Source: Actinomycetota bacterium (GTDB taxonomy: Bacteria > Actinomycetota > Actinomycetes > S36-B12 > UBA10799). From it: a DNA stretch of 7,370 bases. The notes under the pieces were generated by a model, which did no database searches, was not told the origin of the DNA, and saw only the letters and a list, made by a program, of their open reading frames with translations. The stretch covers positions 1 through 7,370 of the forward strand of contig JAUPKO010000811.1 of assembly GCA_030837395.1 (NCBI GenBank), given 5' to 3'. The translations under genes and the position numbers were made by a program. Shown here piece by piece: positions 1 to 6,581 of this stretch. Within the stretch, counting starts at the first letter, position 1; every line of letters starts with the position of its first letter.

Positions 1-215
1 GAATCTCACCAACCCAACCGGTGCATCCGGGCTGAGATACGGACGCGCAGTACCTGGATCTGCCGAGATGAGTAATGGTGTGCAATGCCATTCGTTGTCG
101 GTAGGTAATATTTGCCCTTGCTGAGTTGCGTGCAGTTCAGTAGGTATCACTGACAGTTGGGCCGAAATGTCATAGTCCCTCTGCGGGGATCAAAGGATAT
201 GGCTAGGGTCTGACC
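1..215. other. Non-coding region upstream of the RloC-like gene
   Basis: I see no convincing gene here. It must hold the promoter of the gene starting at 216. The best sigma-70-like pair I can point to is CTGACA at 150-155 and CATAGT at 171-176, but the 15-base spacer is short, so this is a weak guess. A small dyad, TCAGT (137-141) and ACTGA (149-153) with a 7-base loop, overlaps the putative -35 box and could be an operator, although a 5-base arm is easily found by chance. The first 60 bases superficially resemble part of a TPP riboswitch, but the conserved core is incomplete. Confidence 0.4.
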
Positions 216-2504
216 ATGCTGCGTCGACTTGATCTCAAGAACTCGTGGCGATCCCTGGATGCCGGCTTCTGGCCGGATAATCTTCCGTTGGGTCGCAAAA
301 CGGTAATATACGGCCACAATGGTAGTGGTAAGTCGACTCTGTCCGAGCTTCTCCTCAGCCTTGCTGAGGGTAAATGTTGTACGGATGTCATTTGGGAAAA
401 TGAAGATAGTGAACGGGCCAGTGTTCCTTTGGATGGAACGAGTCCTTCTGTGTCCATGGCGGTTTTTACGCGTAAGTGGGTCGAAGAGAACCTCTCGGCC
501 TTCCTCGATGGTGCCAACGCCTCGGCCATTGTGACGCTAGGGCGGGAGGCTATCGATGCAAAGGAGGAGGAAGCCCGACTCGTCAATGAGATCGAGAAGC
601 TTCGAAATGAGGAAAGGGAGGTTGCGGAACAGCTAAGAGTCATCAACGATAAGGTTGGTGAACTGGCTCGGGAGGTTCAGGATCGGATTGTATCGGAACT
701 CAAGGAGTACGATTACAATCATTACACGAAGAATCGATATACGGTCACGAAGGTTCAGGCGCTCCTGCGTGAATACAAGGGTGAGTTTCCTGACAGTAAC
801 TCCCATGCTGAGGCGTTAAAGCGCTTGGGTGAAGGAGCACCATCGTTCGTGGTCGAGATCTCCGAGCCTTCTGTCGGCGTTGTTGACAGCTTGGCGGACC
901 TGGTGGACTTGCTCGCCGAGACGCCCACCCAGATCGTTATCAAGGCCCTAGAAATCAACCGGACAGCTCAGGAGTGGGTCGAACAAGGTCTCGAACTGCA
1001 CGAGAGGCTTGACCACTGTCTCTTTTGTGCTGGGGAAATCAACGAAGCCCGACGTGCCCAACTGGCTCGGCACTTCGACGAGACATGGCTCCGGATCCGT
1101 GACAAGGCTAAGGCTCTCCTGGACGCTGTTACGAAGGCGAAGATGGAGCTCACTGATTGGTGTGCCGAACTGCCGTTGGCAACTTATCTGGCCAGCGAAT
1201 TGCGGTTGATGTTTGAGGACGCCATGACGTGTGTCAAAGTCGAAGTCGAAGAGCGCGTTGCGGCATTTGAAGCCGTTGAGTTCGCCCTGCGTACCAAGGT
1301 CGATGACCCCAGCGCCACACCCGAAGCCCCGGTCTGGTCAGTGCTCTGCGCCGGTCCATCCATAACGGCCCTCGCTCGAGCGGTCGCCAAGCACAACGAC
1401 CAAGTCCGTCGCCATACGGAGGTGGCTGACGGGCAGAAAATGAGAGTCCTCGATCATTTGGTCGGCTCGCGGAGCGAGGAGTTCCGAATGTTCGAGGGAC
1501 AGGCTAAGGACCTTGCCATCAAGAGCACCACGGCCAAGGATGCGGTCGATCGGGCGGGGCGGCTGTTAGGCGATATTCGTCAGGCTCAGTTCACCACCAA
1601 GGATATGGCTGACACCTTAACCCGCGACCTGGTCCGTGTCTATGGCAAAGGCCATCTCAGCGTGACGGTTACACCAGATGGCAAGTCATATGCGTGTCGG
1701 CGCGGAGGCAAACCCGGTACCTATCTCAGTGAGGGCGAGCGAACTACGTTGTCGTTGCTCTATTTCTTGCGAAAGTTGCAGGACCAACAGATGCAGGCGG
1801 GCGACCTGTCGCGTCGCATCGTAGTGATCGACGACCCGTCCAGCTCACTCGATCGAGAATCGCTCTTTGTGACTCACCAGTGTCTCATCGATGCACTCGA
1901 GAATTTTGGTCAATACATCATCCTGACCCATGACTTCAGTCTCCTGAGGCTCTTTATCAAGTCCCACAAGAATGCTTGGGGTAAATCAGCGAAGAGTATT
2001 CAGGATGGTAAGGTTGATGAAATTCGTTTCCCCAAGGTCTCGTTCTTGGAGATGTACGCGGGGACTATTGATGGTGAGCGTCACTCGAAAATTGGTCAAC
2101 TTCCGCTTCTTCTGCGCAACAACACGTCGGAGTATGCTTACCTGTTTTCCATGGTTGCAACTGGAGTCACGAAGCCCGATGACCATGAACGCCTGTTCCT
2201 CCTGCCGAACGCTGCCCGTCGCGTCATCGAGGTATTTGCAAGCTACAAGGCGCCACACTGCCCAAATTTTCGCGGGCAGCTCCAAGCGGTCGTTGACTCC
2301 CAAGAGGGCGAGTCGTTTCGCGACGTCTACGACTTCTGTAATCGGTTCTCCCACGGTGAGGGCAGCGAGAGCGTTGACATTCTCGATGCTCGCACCGTAC
2401 ATGGACAGATCCGGCGGTGCATGGAGTTCATGCATTCGGTCGATAGTGAACACTTCGAGCGCATGTGTGAAGCAGCTGGTCTCGACCCAGCCAACCTGCT
2501 GTAG
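216..2504 (+). CDS. AAA_13-type ABC ATPase with zinc hook; RloC-like candidate anticodon nuclease
   Basis: This 762-residue protein has the layout of the RloC/PrrC group. Walker A is GHNGSGKST at residues 33-41. A coiled coil spans about 111-155 and a second helical stretch about 235-310 carries a CLFC zinc-hook apex (Cys268, Cys271). The ABC signature LSEGE is at 504-508, Walker B VVIDDPSSSLD at 536-546 and the H-loop THDFS at 571-575. The C-terminus has Arg668-x3-Glu672 and NRFSH with His713, resembling the Arg-Glu-His triad of PrrC/RloC anticodon nucleases, which are placed in the HEPN superfamily. In that family the nucleotide-gated ATPase restrains a tRNA-cutting domain, a suicidal phage defence. 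tRNA cleavage by this protein is inferred, since other AAA_13 proteins share this C-terminus. The ATG at 216 has AGGG seven bases upstream. GC is low (about 43-53% in two sampled lines) and there are TTA codons at 816, 1566 and 1617, suggesting recent transfer. The gene appears to be a single-gene unit. Confidence 0.93.
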   Translation: MLRRLDLKNSWRSLDAGFWPDNLPLGRKTVIYGHNGSGKSTLSELLLSLAEGKCCTDVIWENEDSERASVPLDGTSPSVSMAVFTRKWVEENLSAFLDGANASAIVTLGREAIDAKEEEARLVNEIEKLRNEEREVAEQLRVINDKVGELAREVQDRIVSELKEYDYNHYTKNRYTVTKVQALLREYKGEFPDSNSHAEALKRLGEGAPSFVVEISEPSVGVVDSLADLVDLLAETPTQIVIKALEINRTAQEWVEQGLELHERLDHCLFCAGEINEARRAQLARHFDETWLRIRDKAKALLDAVTKAKMELTDWCAELPLATYLASELRLMFEDAMTCVKVEVEERVAAFEAVEFALRTKVDDPSATPEAPVWSVLCAGPSITALARAVAKHNDQVRRHTEVADGQKMRVLDHLVGSRSEEFRMFEGQAKDLAIKSTTAKDAVDRAGRLLGDIRQAQFTTKDMADTLTRDLVRVYGKGHLSVTVTPDGKSYACRRGGKPGTYLSEGERTTLSLLYFLRKLQDQQMQAGDLSRRIVVIDDPSSSLDRESLFVTHQCLIDALENFGQYIILTHDFSLLRLFIKSHKNAWGKSAKSIQDGKVDEIRFPKVSFLEMYAGTIDGERHSKIGQLPLLLRNNTSEYAYLFSMVATGVTKPDDHERLFLLPNAARRVIEVFASYKAPHCPNFRGQLQAVVDSQEGESFRDVYDFCNRFSHGEGSESVDILDARTVHGQIRRCMEFMHSVDSEHFERMCEAAGLDPANLL

Positions 2505-2686
2505 GTGTTTTCCTGGGGCGACCGGCTCGCTGAACATCTCGAATTACTGAATTATGGTTCGACCTAAGAAGCAAGTTCGGTCGCGTAGATGACGTGAATG
2601 CAGTACACGACCTCGTCTGGGGCTGTAAGTTTGTATTTCTCTGAGGCGTTAGATTTGAGTTCGCTTAGTACTCCAGTGATACTTCG

Positions 2687-3420
2687 TTATGTGCATAGAG
2701 TGAGTTCCTGTCGCCGATAGTGGCTGGCTCGGGCTCGGGCTTGGTGGGTTCGGCGCCAGGTGGACCAGGTGAGGGTGTCTCTGGCGGTGTGGTGGGGCTG
2801 GGCGATGATGGCCAGGAGGCGGTCCACCGGTGCCATGATCGCCAGGATCGGACCTGGTGTTGGTCGAGGGCCGCGAGTTCCTTGCTGGCGGCGAAGGATT
2901 CCTCTATGGACCAGCGGCGACCTGGACTAGGGCGTTCAGGCGTACCGGGGTGGGGCTGTAGGCGTGGTAGAACGCCAGTTCCCCGGTGGTGTGGTTGCGG
3001 CGGATCAGGAGCCAGTGGCATCCGTGGGGTCCGTCGCCGGGAGTGCTGGCGTCGTCGATGGTGTCGATCAGGGCCCAGTCGTACCAGCTTCGCCCTTGGC
3101 TCCAGAGCCGGCGGACAGGCGCTGCCAGACGCGTGCGGGCAGGCGTACGGCCAGGTCGATGGCCCGGCGCGGGCCGGTCCCGGTGATGATCCGGTGAGTC
3201 TTGGGGATCGCCAGGACGTAGCCGATTCCCTTGGCTCGAAGCGCCTTGCGGAGATTCGGGTCGTTGCCGTAGACCTCGTCACCGGCCACCCAACGGGCGG
3301 TAGCCCCGCCGTCCAGGGCGTCCAGGGCCTCCAAGATCAGGTGCCGGGCCAGGGACGGCTTGGTGGCGAAGCCGACGTTGGCGGGGACCCCTGAGTTTGT
3401 CAAGCCCGGTTCTACCGCTC
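2687..3420 (-). pseudogene. Decayed IS701-family transposase (5'-truncated, frameshifted)
   Basis: Read on the minus strand, family-typical blocks appear in order but in different frames. First comes GVPANVGFATKPSLARHL followed by WVAGDEVYG, which carries the second catalytic Asp (codon 3280-3278), in a frame that stops at 3068. Next is WYDWALIDTIDDAS through NHTTGELAFYHAYSP, which needs a frame change near 3090 and stops at 2906. Then RRWSIEESFAASK, with the catalytic Glu, and LDQHQVRSWRSW lie in a third frame. After another shift near 2820, the tail WSTWRRTHQARARASHYRRQ ends at TAA 2689-2687. The N-terminal half, with the first catalytic Asp, is missing, and a stretch between the third and fourth blocks also looks deleted. 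This DDE transposase cannot be active. I found no terminal inverted repeats or target duplication. It fills the gap between two converging units, and 2505-2686 before it holds no gene or clear terminator. Confidence 0.85.
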
Positions 3421-3447
3421 CGCGTTCGCCCGATGTCGTTCCGACCG

Positions 3448-4053
3448 TCAGCGGAGGGTGACTCGGAAGGTGGCTTGGTCGAGTGCGCGAAGTGCCACCG
3501 TGTCGTCCGGAGCGACATCGGCTACTCCGGCTCGTCGGCAGGCTTCGATAAAGTCGACGAAGTCCAGATGTGACACAGCATCCCTGGTCGGGGCGGGCAG
3601 TTGCCCGTACAGCTCGTCGATGGTGAGGCTGCCGTCCGCGCGCTCAGACCTGGCCACGATCTCGGCGAGGAGATGCTCCTGCCCTGCGGTAAGGCGGACC
3701 TTCTCGACGTCGAAGAAGAGCGGGATGATCGTGGGCACAAGTGCTGCGGGGATCTGGGTGGATCCTAGGACCACGAGCAAACCTGCGATGAGCGCGCCGG
3801 CGACGACTGACTGCACCAGGCCCTTGTGCATGTCGACCTGCCATCCGCCTGGGCGGAACTCTAGGTTCGTGCCGGAGTCCTCACCGGCGCGTGCTTGGAT
3901 CGCGTCGAGGAAGGCGTCCCGGCCGCGCCGGGTTGCGAAGCTGTTCTGTGGGATCAGAGCCGACCAGAGACGTTCAAGATCGGCACTACTGACGGTTACC
4001 TCTTCACCGGTCGCGGGTTGTTGCCTGGTCAGGTATGAGACGAGGTCGGTCAC
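3448..4053 (-). CDS. Unrecognised 201-residue protein with central membrane segment
   Basis: I do not recognise the family. The GTG start (4053-4051) overlaps the TGA of the upstream gene as GTGA, and AGGGGG sits seven bases before it (4066-4061), so the two are translationally coupled. The open frame extends further upstream, but that part is arginine-rich shadow sequence, which supports this start. Residues 1-75 are soluble and mostly helical. Residues 79-97 are strongly hydrophobic, and a second apolar stretch around 101-114 with prolines could complete a hairpin or a re-entrant anchor. Residues 120-201 look like a small acidic helical domain with a DGSLTIDELYG segment that resembles an EF-hand-like loop, though this is too weak to call calcium binding. 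No signal peptide is seen. It probably anchors or partners the 560-residue protein at the membrane. It ends 28 bases before the transposase remnant, and its C-terminus appears intact. Confidence 0.85.
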   Translation of the reverse strand: MTDLVSYLTRQQPATGEEVTVSSADLERLWSALIPQNSFATRRGRDAFLDAIQARAGEDSGTNLEFRPGGWQVDMHKGLVQSVVAGALIAGLLVVLGSTQIPAALVPTIIPLFFDVEKVRLTAGQEHLLAEIVARSERADGSLTIDELYGQLPAPTRDAVSHLDFVDFIEACRRAGVADVAPDDTVALRALDQATFRVTLR

Positions 4054-5732
4054 GTCGGGTCCCCCTGGTGGTAGGCGGAAAGGTCGAAAAAGCATTCCTC
4101 GCTGAGCAGATGGCTCGTCACCAGCTCGATGTCTGTCATCCGGTCGTTGATCAGCGACTTGTTGTGCCGGGCGCCGGGGTAGCTGTCCCGAAGGTACTGG
4201 CTCAAGGCGTGGCCGGTGACGGCGGTGCAGATGACGAGGATCGGTGGCCCGAAGGACCCGACCTTGAGTACGAGCAGGTCCGCCTGCTCGCCGTTCATGT
4301 CCTGCAGAGTGCCCTGCGCGAAGGACAGCGGTTCCCCGGTACGTCGCCATAGATCGAACTGCACTGCCGCAGGCAGGTCGAGCAGCCCGGTCAGCTTGAT
4401 CTTCTTAAGCCGCCGCTGCCACTGCCTCCGCCAGACATCGTCACCGAGCGCGGCGAGGGAGATGTTGAGGTGGACGGTGATGCCCCTCGGCAGCGACCGA
4501 CGCACGTCGGCCAGCTGATGCGGTTGGTCCAGCACTGTCAGACAGAGCACGCCGTCCCTGTCGAGGCCACAAAGGGTCACTACGGGGGTGTTACCGAGCG
4601 TTGCGATCCGTTCGGGGCGATCGATGTCGAACTGCTCCAGCAGCCGGAAGGTCGGCCGAACGGTTCCGAAGACGTGCAGCTGCCCGTCCTTGTCGGACAG
4701 GAACACGGTGGCCCGATGGGTTCTGACTGCCTCCTCCAGGCTCAGCAGGTGGGCTCGGCGAGGACGTTCGCGGACGATGAGCCGTTCCCGGTCCCACAGA
4801 TCGAACCATTCCTCCTTCAGGCTGCGGGTGCTGTCCGGTGGTACGAGTAGTCCCCGCGCCCGCGGCGAAGCTGCCTCCACAGCACGTACGACAGCCGCTG
4901 CGCTCTCTCTGTTCTCGTCGAAGCCCAAGGTCGGGGCATCGTGGGCATCCAGCAGAGCAGACACCTGCGCGTACAGCAGCTTCGTGCAGACCGCGATGGC
5001 GTCTGAGAACTGTGCGTCATAGGTGCTCGCCCGAAGCCGGACGTCATTATCCGCGTCGGTCAGCGCGGCGAACAGAGGGTTGTCGGACAGGGCGACTTGG
5101 CAGGTCGTCCAGGCGCGGTTCCAGAAGGCACCGTCCACTAGGGCATGCAGGAGGGCGAACCGCTCGTCGGGGCGCTGGAGACGCGGCACGGCCCAGGCTT
5201 GGTCGTTGGGGCTGGCTCCAGCGGCCAGACGCTCCAGGACCGGGGCTTGCATACTCGCCCGCGCCGCGACCTCGATCATGAGCTCTTTGCGTCGGAAGTG
5301 ATCCGGCAGAGGGACCAGGTCTGCCGCATCCCGATACCAGCCTACGTAACGGGGATACTCCTCCAAGTAGGAGAGATTGCCCTCCGCGACAACCCAGAGG
5401 CTCTGGAACGTGGCGAAGGCCTCGTGGACGCTACGGCACTGCCCGATCAACCGCGTCAGCGGCGCAGTGAAGGCCTCTCCTTCGGCCTGCCGCAGAGTTG
5501 CGCACGCCATGACCAGGCTCCCGAAGGCCGTCGACTCGTTCAAGGCAGCGTGCATCAATTCGTGGACCGTGACCAACCGTGCGCTGGCGGACCCCAGGTC
5601 CCCTGACCGCAGACTCGTCGTCCACCGATCGAAACTGTTGTACGCGCCAGCGCCTGACGCCGAGTTCCCGTGGAGCAGGCTGCTCACCTGCTCCACGAGT
5701 TGGCCTTCGGCGCGATCCCTCGCTCCCTCCAT
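4050..5732 (-). CDS. Putative zincin-like (HExxH) protein of unknown family, 560 residues
   Basis: I do not recognise a named family. Near the N-terminus is VTVHELMHAALNESTAFG, an HExxH motif with His57, Glu58 and His61. About 43 residues later is SVHEAFATFQ, whose Glu104 sits where a gluzincin third zinc ligand could be. This suggests a metallopeptidase fold, but the inference is from motifs only and the protein could be a non-catalytic relative. The remaining 430 residues are soluble and lack membrane segments. The C-terminal third alternates short hydrophobic strands with basic segments (WRRQWQRRLKKIKL). ATG 5732 is the longest ATG start but has only a distant G-run. GTG at 5696-5694 (Val13) has GAAGG seven bases upstream and is a serious alternative that keeps the motif. 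It is the first gene of a two-gene operon, coupled to the membrane protein by a GTGA overlap, and is divergent from the ATPase operon. Confidence 0.85.
   Translation of the reverse strand: MEGARDRAEGQLVEQVSSLLHGNSASGAGAYNSFDRWTTSLRSGDLGSASARLVTVHELMHAALNESTAFGSLVMACATLRQAEGEAFTAPLTRLIGQCRSVHEAFATFQSLWVVAEGNLSYLEEYPRYVGWYRDAADLVPLPDHFRRKELMIEVAARASMQAPVLERLAAGASPNDQAWAVPRLQRPDERFALLHALVDGAFWNRAWTTCQVALSDNPLFAALTDADNDVRLRASTYDAQFSDAIAVCTKLLYAQVSALLDAHDAPTLGFDENRESAAAVVRAVEAASPRARGLLVPPDSTRSLKEEWFDLWDRERLIVRERPRRAHLLSLEEAVRTHRATVFLSDKDGQLHVFGTVRPTFRLLEQFDIDRPERIATLGNTPVVTLCGLDRDGVLCLTVLDQPHQLADVRRSLPRGITVHLNISLAALGDDVWRRQWQRRLKKIKLTGLLDLPAAVQFDLWRRTGEPLSFAQGTLQDMNGEQADLLVLKVGSFGPPILVICTAVTGHALSQYLRDSYPGARHNKSLINDRMTDIELVTSHLLSEECFFDLSAYHQGDPT
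5669..5697. repeat. Perfect 11-bp inverted repeat, 7-base loop
   Basis: CGTGGAGCAGG at 5669-5679 is followed by a seven-base loop and CCTGCTCCACG at 5687-5697. The arms are perfect and GC-rich. The element lies at the very start of the zincin-like gene and coincides with its alternative GTG start (5696-5694), so in the mRNA it would form a strong hairpin over early codons. It could restrain translation, act as a protein-binding operator, or simply reflect repeated Leu/Val/Gln/Ser codons. The inverted repeat itself is certain but its role is not known. Confidence 0.75.
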
Positions 5733-5746
5733 AGATCAACTATGGA
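5728..5746. promoter_or_regulatory. Operator-like dyad TCCATAG-N5-CTATGGA
   Basis: A perfect 7-bp inverted repeat with a 5-base centre spans 19 bp, a size typical of sites bound by dimeric helix-turn-helix repressors. It covers the ATG (5732-5730) of the zincin-like gene. A protein bound here could block transcription or initiation of the minus-strand operon and could also affect the divergent operon. No regulator gene is seen in the window, so the binding protein is unknown. If the real start is the GTG at 5696, the dyad falls in the leader or promoter. Confidence 0.45.
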
Positions 5747-5945
5747 CCCCCGCAGGATCACGATCGACTCGACAGGTCCAACCGGCCCGAGTGGCGTCGT
5801 GCGTGACGGTGAACCGCTCCGCACCTCTCCTTGCTCATCCACCACGCAGACCGCATGGTTGGCTCCCAATTGGTGGGGTGACGAACCTGTGGTTGATCGA
5901 CTACCGTTGGTGGCTAGCTCTTCCCGAAGATTGGTGGTTCGACCT
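5733..5945. promoter_or_regulatory. Divergent intergenic control region between two operons
   Basis: This 213-base region separates the minus-strand zincin-like operon from the plus-strand ATPase operon and must carry the promoters of both. I cannot identify convincing -10/-35 boxes. Visible structure consists of the dyad at its left edge (5728-5746) and three exact copies of TTGGTGG at 5870-5876, 5907-5913 and 5931-5937, close to the plus-strand start. A short minus-strand frame (5869-5684) and a plus-strand frame from GTG 5878 also cross it, but neither has strong support as a gene. Confidence 0.5.
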
Positions 5946-6141
5946 ATGCCGCCGTCGGCAAGCCGAGCTCAGCACGCAATCCGAATTCTTGCCTTGCTAC
6001 ACGGCATGGGGGAACCTGTCGGTCAGCCAGGGGATCCCGCAGAAGCCGTCTTGGCTATCCGAAGCGAGAAGAAGCTGCAAGCCCTTGACTTCTGGGTGCG
6101 CAACCCGGACTACTTGGCCGACGAACTGCTCAACGAGGTAG
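5878..6141 (+). CDS. Possible small Trp-rich overlapping ORF (weak)
   Basis: A GTG at 5878, preceded by GGTGGG, opens an 87-codon frame that overlaps the start of the 211-residue gene in another frame. Its first 24 residues contain five tryptophans (WLIDYRWWLALPEDWWFDL) and read like real protein, while the remainder after about residue 30 reads like shadow sequence of the neighbouring gene. It might be a leader peptide, the remnant of an earlier N-terminus of the neighbouring gene separated by a frameshift, or chance. I give it little weight. Confidence 0.2.
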   Translation: MTNLWLIDYRWWLALPEDWWFDLCRRRQAELSTQSEFLPCYTAWGNLSVSQGIPQKPSWLSEARRSCKPLTSGCATRTTWPTNCSTR

Positions 6142-6581
6142 AGGCTGGGCGTTTGGACGGTTCCTACGAGGCGGTGGCTGAGGAGCTGCTCTCAGATCCC
6201 GAACCGGCGTTGCACCATTACCCGATGCCGAAGTACCTGTATGGCGCGTACGAACGGATCGATGATGCCTTTGCTCTGCTTGATGCTTACGGTCTTGCCG
6301 CGTTGAGGCGTACGTATGCGCCCAAGCGCCGGACGCAGTTGTACCTACTCCAGGCTGGGGAGCAGGCAGCGCTTACGTTGGAAGACCCGGTCTCAGTGTT
6401 GTCCTGGTACCCGCGTCAGGTGCGGTTGGTGAAGCTCGTCGCGCGGGACGACCTGGGCGAGCATCTCAAGGAACGGCAGTACAAGCAGGCGCGCTACGCG
6501 GGAGCGGAGCTGCGAAGCGATATCGACCCTGTTGCTGACCTTGTTCTTGCGAGGCTGGCAGGACGGAGGGTAGCACCGTGA
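5946..6581 (+). CDS. Unrecognised 211-residue protein, partner of SMC-like ATPase
   Basis: I do not recognise the family with certainty. The open frame runs back to 5670, but coherent protein sequence begins around ASRAQHAIRILALLH, so I chose the ATG at 5946. Its ribosome site is weak (GGTGG at 5933-5937). Notable blocks are KLQALDFWVRNPDYLADELL (residues 43-62), then a helical, acidic and basic region with PKYLYGAYERIDDAFALLDAYG, and a final VADLVLARLAG helix. There are no membrane segments, signal peptide or catalytic motif, so it is probably a cytoplasmic, all-helical accessory subunit. Its stop overlaps the ATPase start as GTGA, implying stoichiometric coupled expression. The arrangement of a small unknown protein directly before an SMC/Rad50-like ATPase recalls the middle components of ABC three-component conflict systems, but I see no sequence signature that proves this. 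Confidence 0.8.
   Translation: MPPSASRAQHAIRILALLHGMGEPVGQPGDPAEAVLAIRSEKKLQALDFWVRNPDYLADELLNEVEAGRLDGSYEAVAEELLSDPEPALHHYPMPKYLYGAYERIDDAFALLDAYGLAALRRTYAPKRRTQLYLLQAGEQAALTLEDPVSVLSWYPRQVRLVKLVARDDLGEHLKERQYKQARYAGAELRSDIDPVADLVLARLAGRRVAP

Noticed and set aside
20..105. TPP-riboswitch-like words (GGCTGAGA, ACCTGGATCTG, TAATG) in about the right order
   Set aside because: The conserved ACCTGATCTGG is broken by an extra G, the GGATAATGCCAGCG core is absent, no closing P1 helix is visible, and the gene downstream is not a thiamine gene. Most likely chance or a dead fragment. A covariance-model search with RF00059 would settle it.
1986..2537. 183-codon minus-strand frame inside the 3' end of the RloC-like gene
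   Set aside because: It is antisense to conserved ATPase and C-terminal motifs, so it is a shadow frame.
2505..2600. Possible terminator after the RloC-like gene
   Set aside because: Only a 5-bp CGACC/GGTCG pairing with a 14-base loop and no T-run was found.
2720..3394. Long plus-strand open frame of 224 codons
   Set aside because: It is the antisense shadow of the transposase remnant. Its Gly/Arg-rich composition and the clear transposase motifs on the minus strand argue against a real gene.
5684..5869. Short minus-strand frame (61 codons, TTG start) containing VCVVDEQGEVRSG
   Set aside because: It reads somewhat like protein but has a rare TTG start, no ribosome site, and overlaps the start of the zincin-like gene out of frame.
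5670..5945. Upstream extension of the 211-residue gene to GTG 5670 or ATG 5742
   Set aside because: It would overlap the dyad and the divergent gene, and the extra residues are Ser/Thr/Pro/Arg-rich with no family-like pattern.
2553..5946. 12-base match TGGTTCGACCTA near 2553 and near 5935
   Set aside because: About one such exact match is expected by chance in a window this size, and it does not extend.
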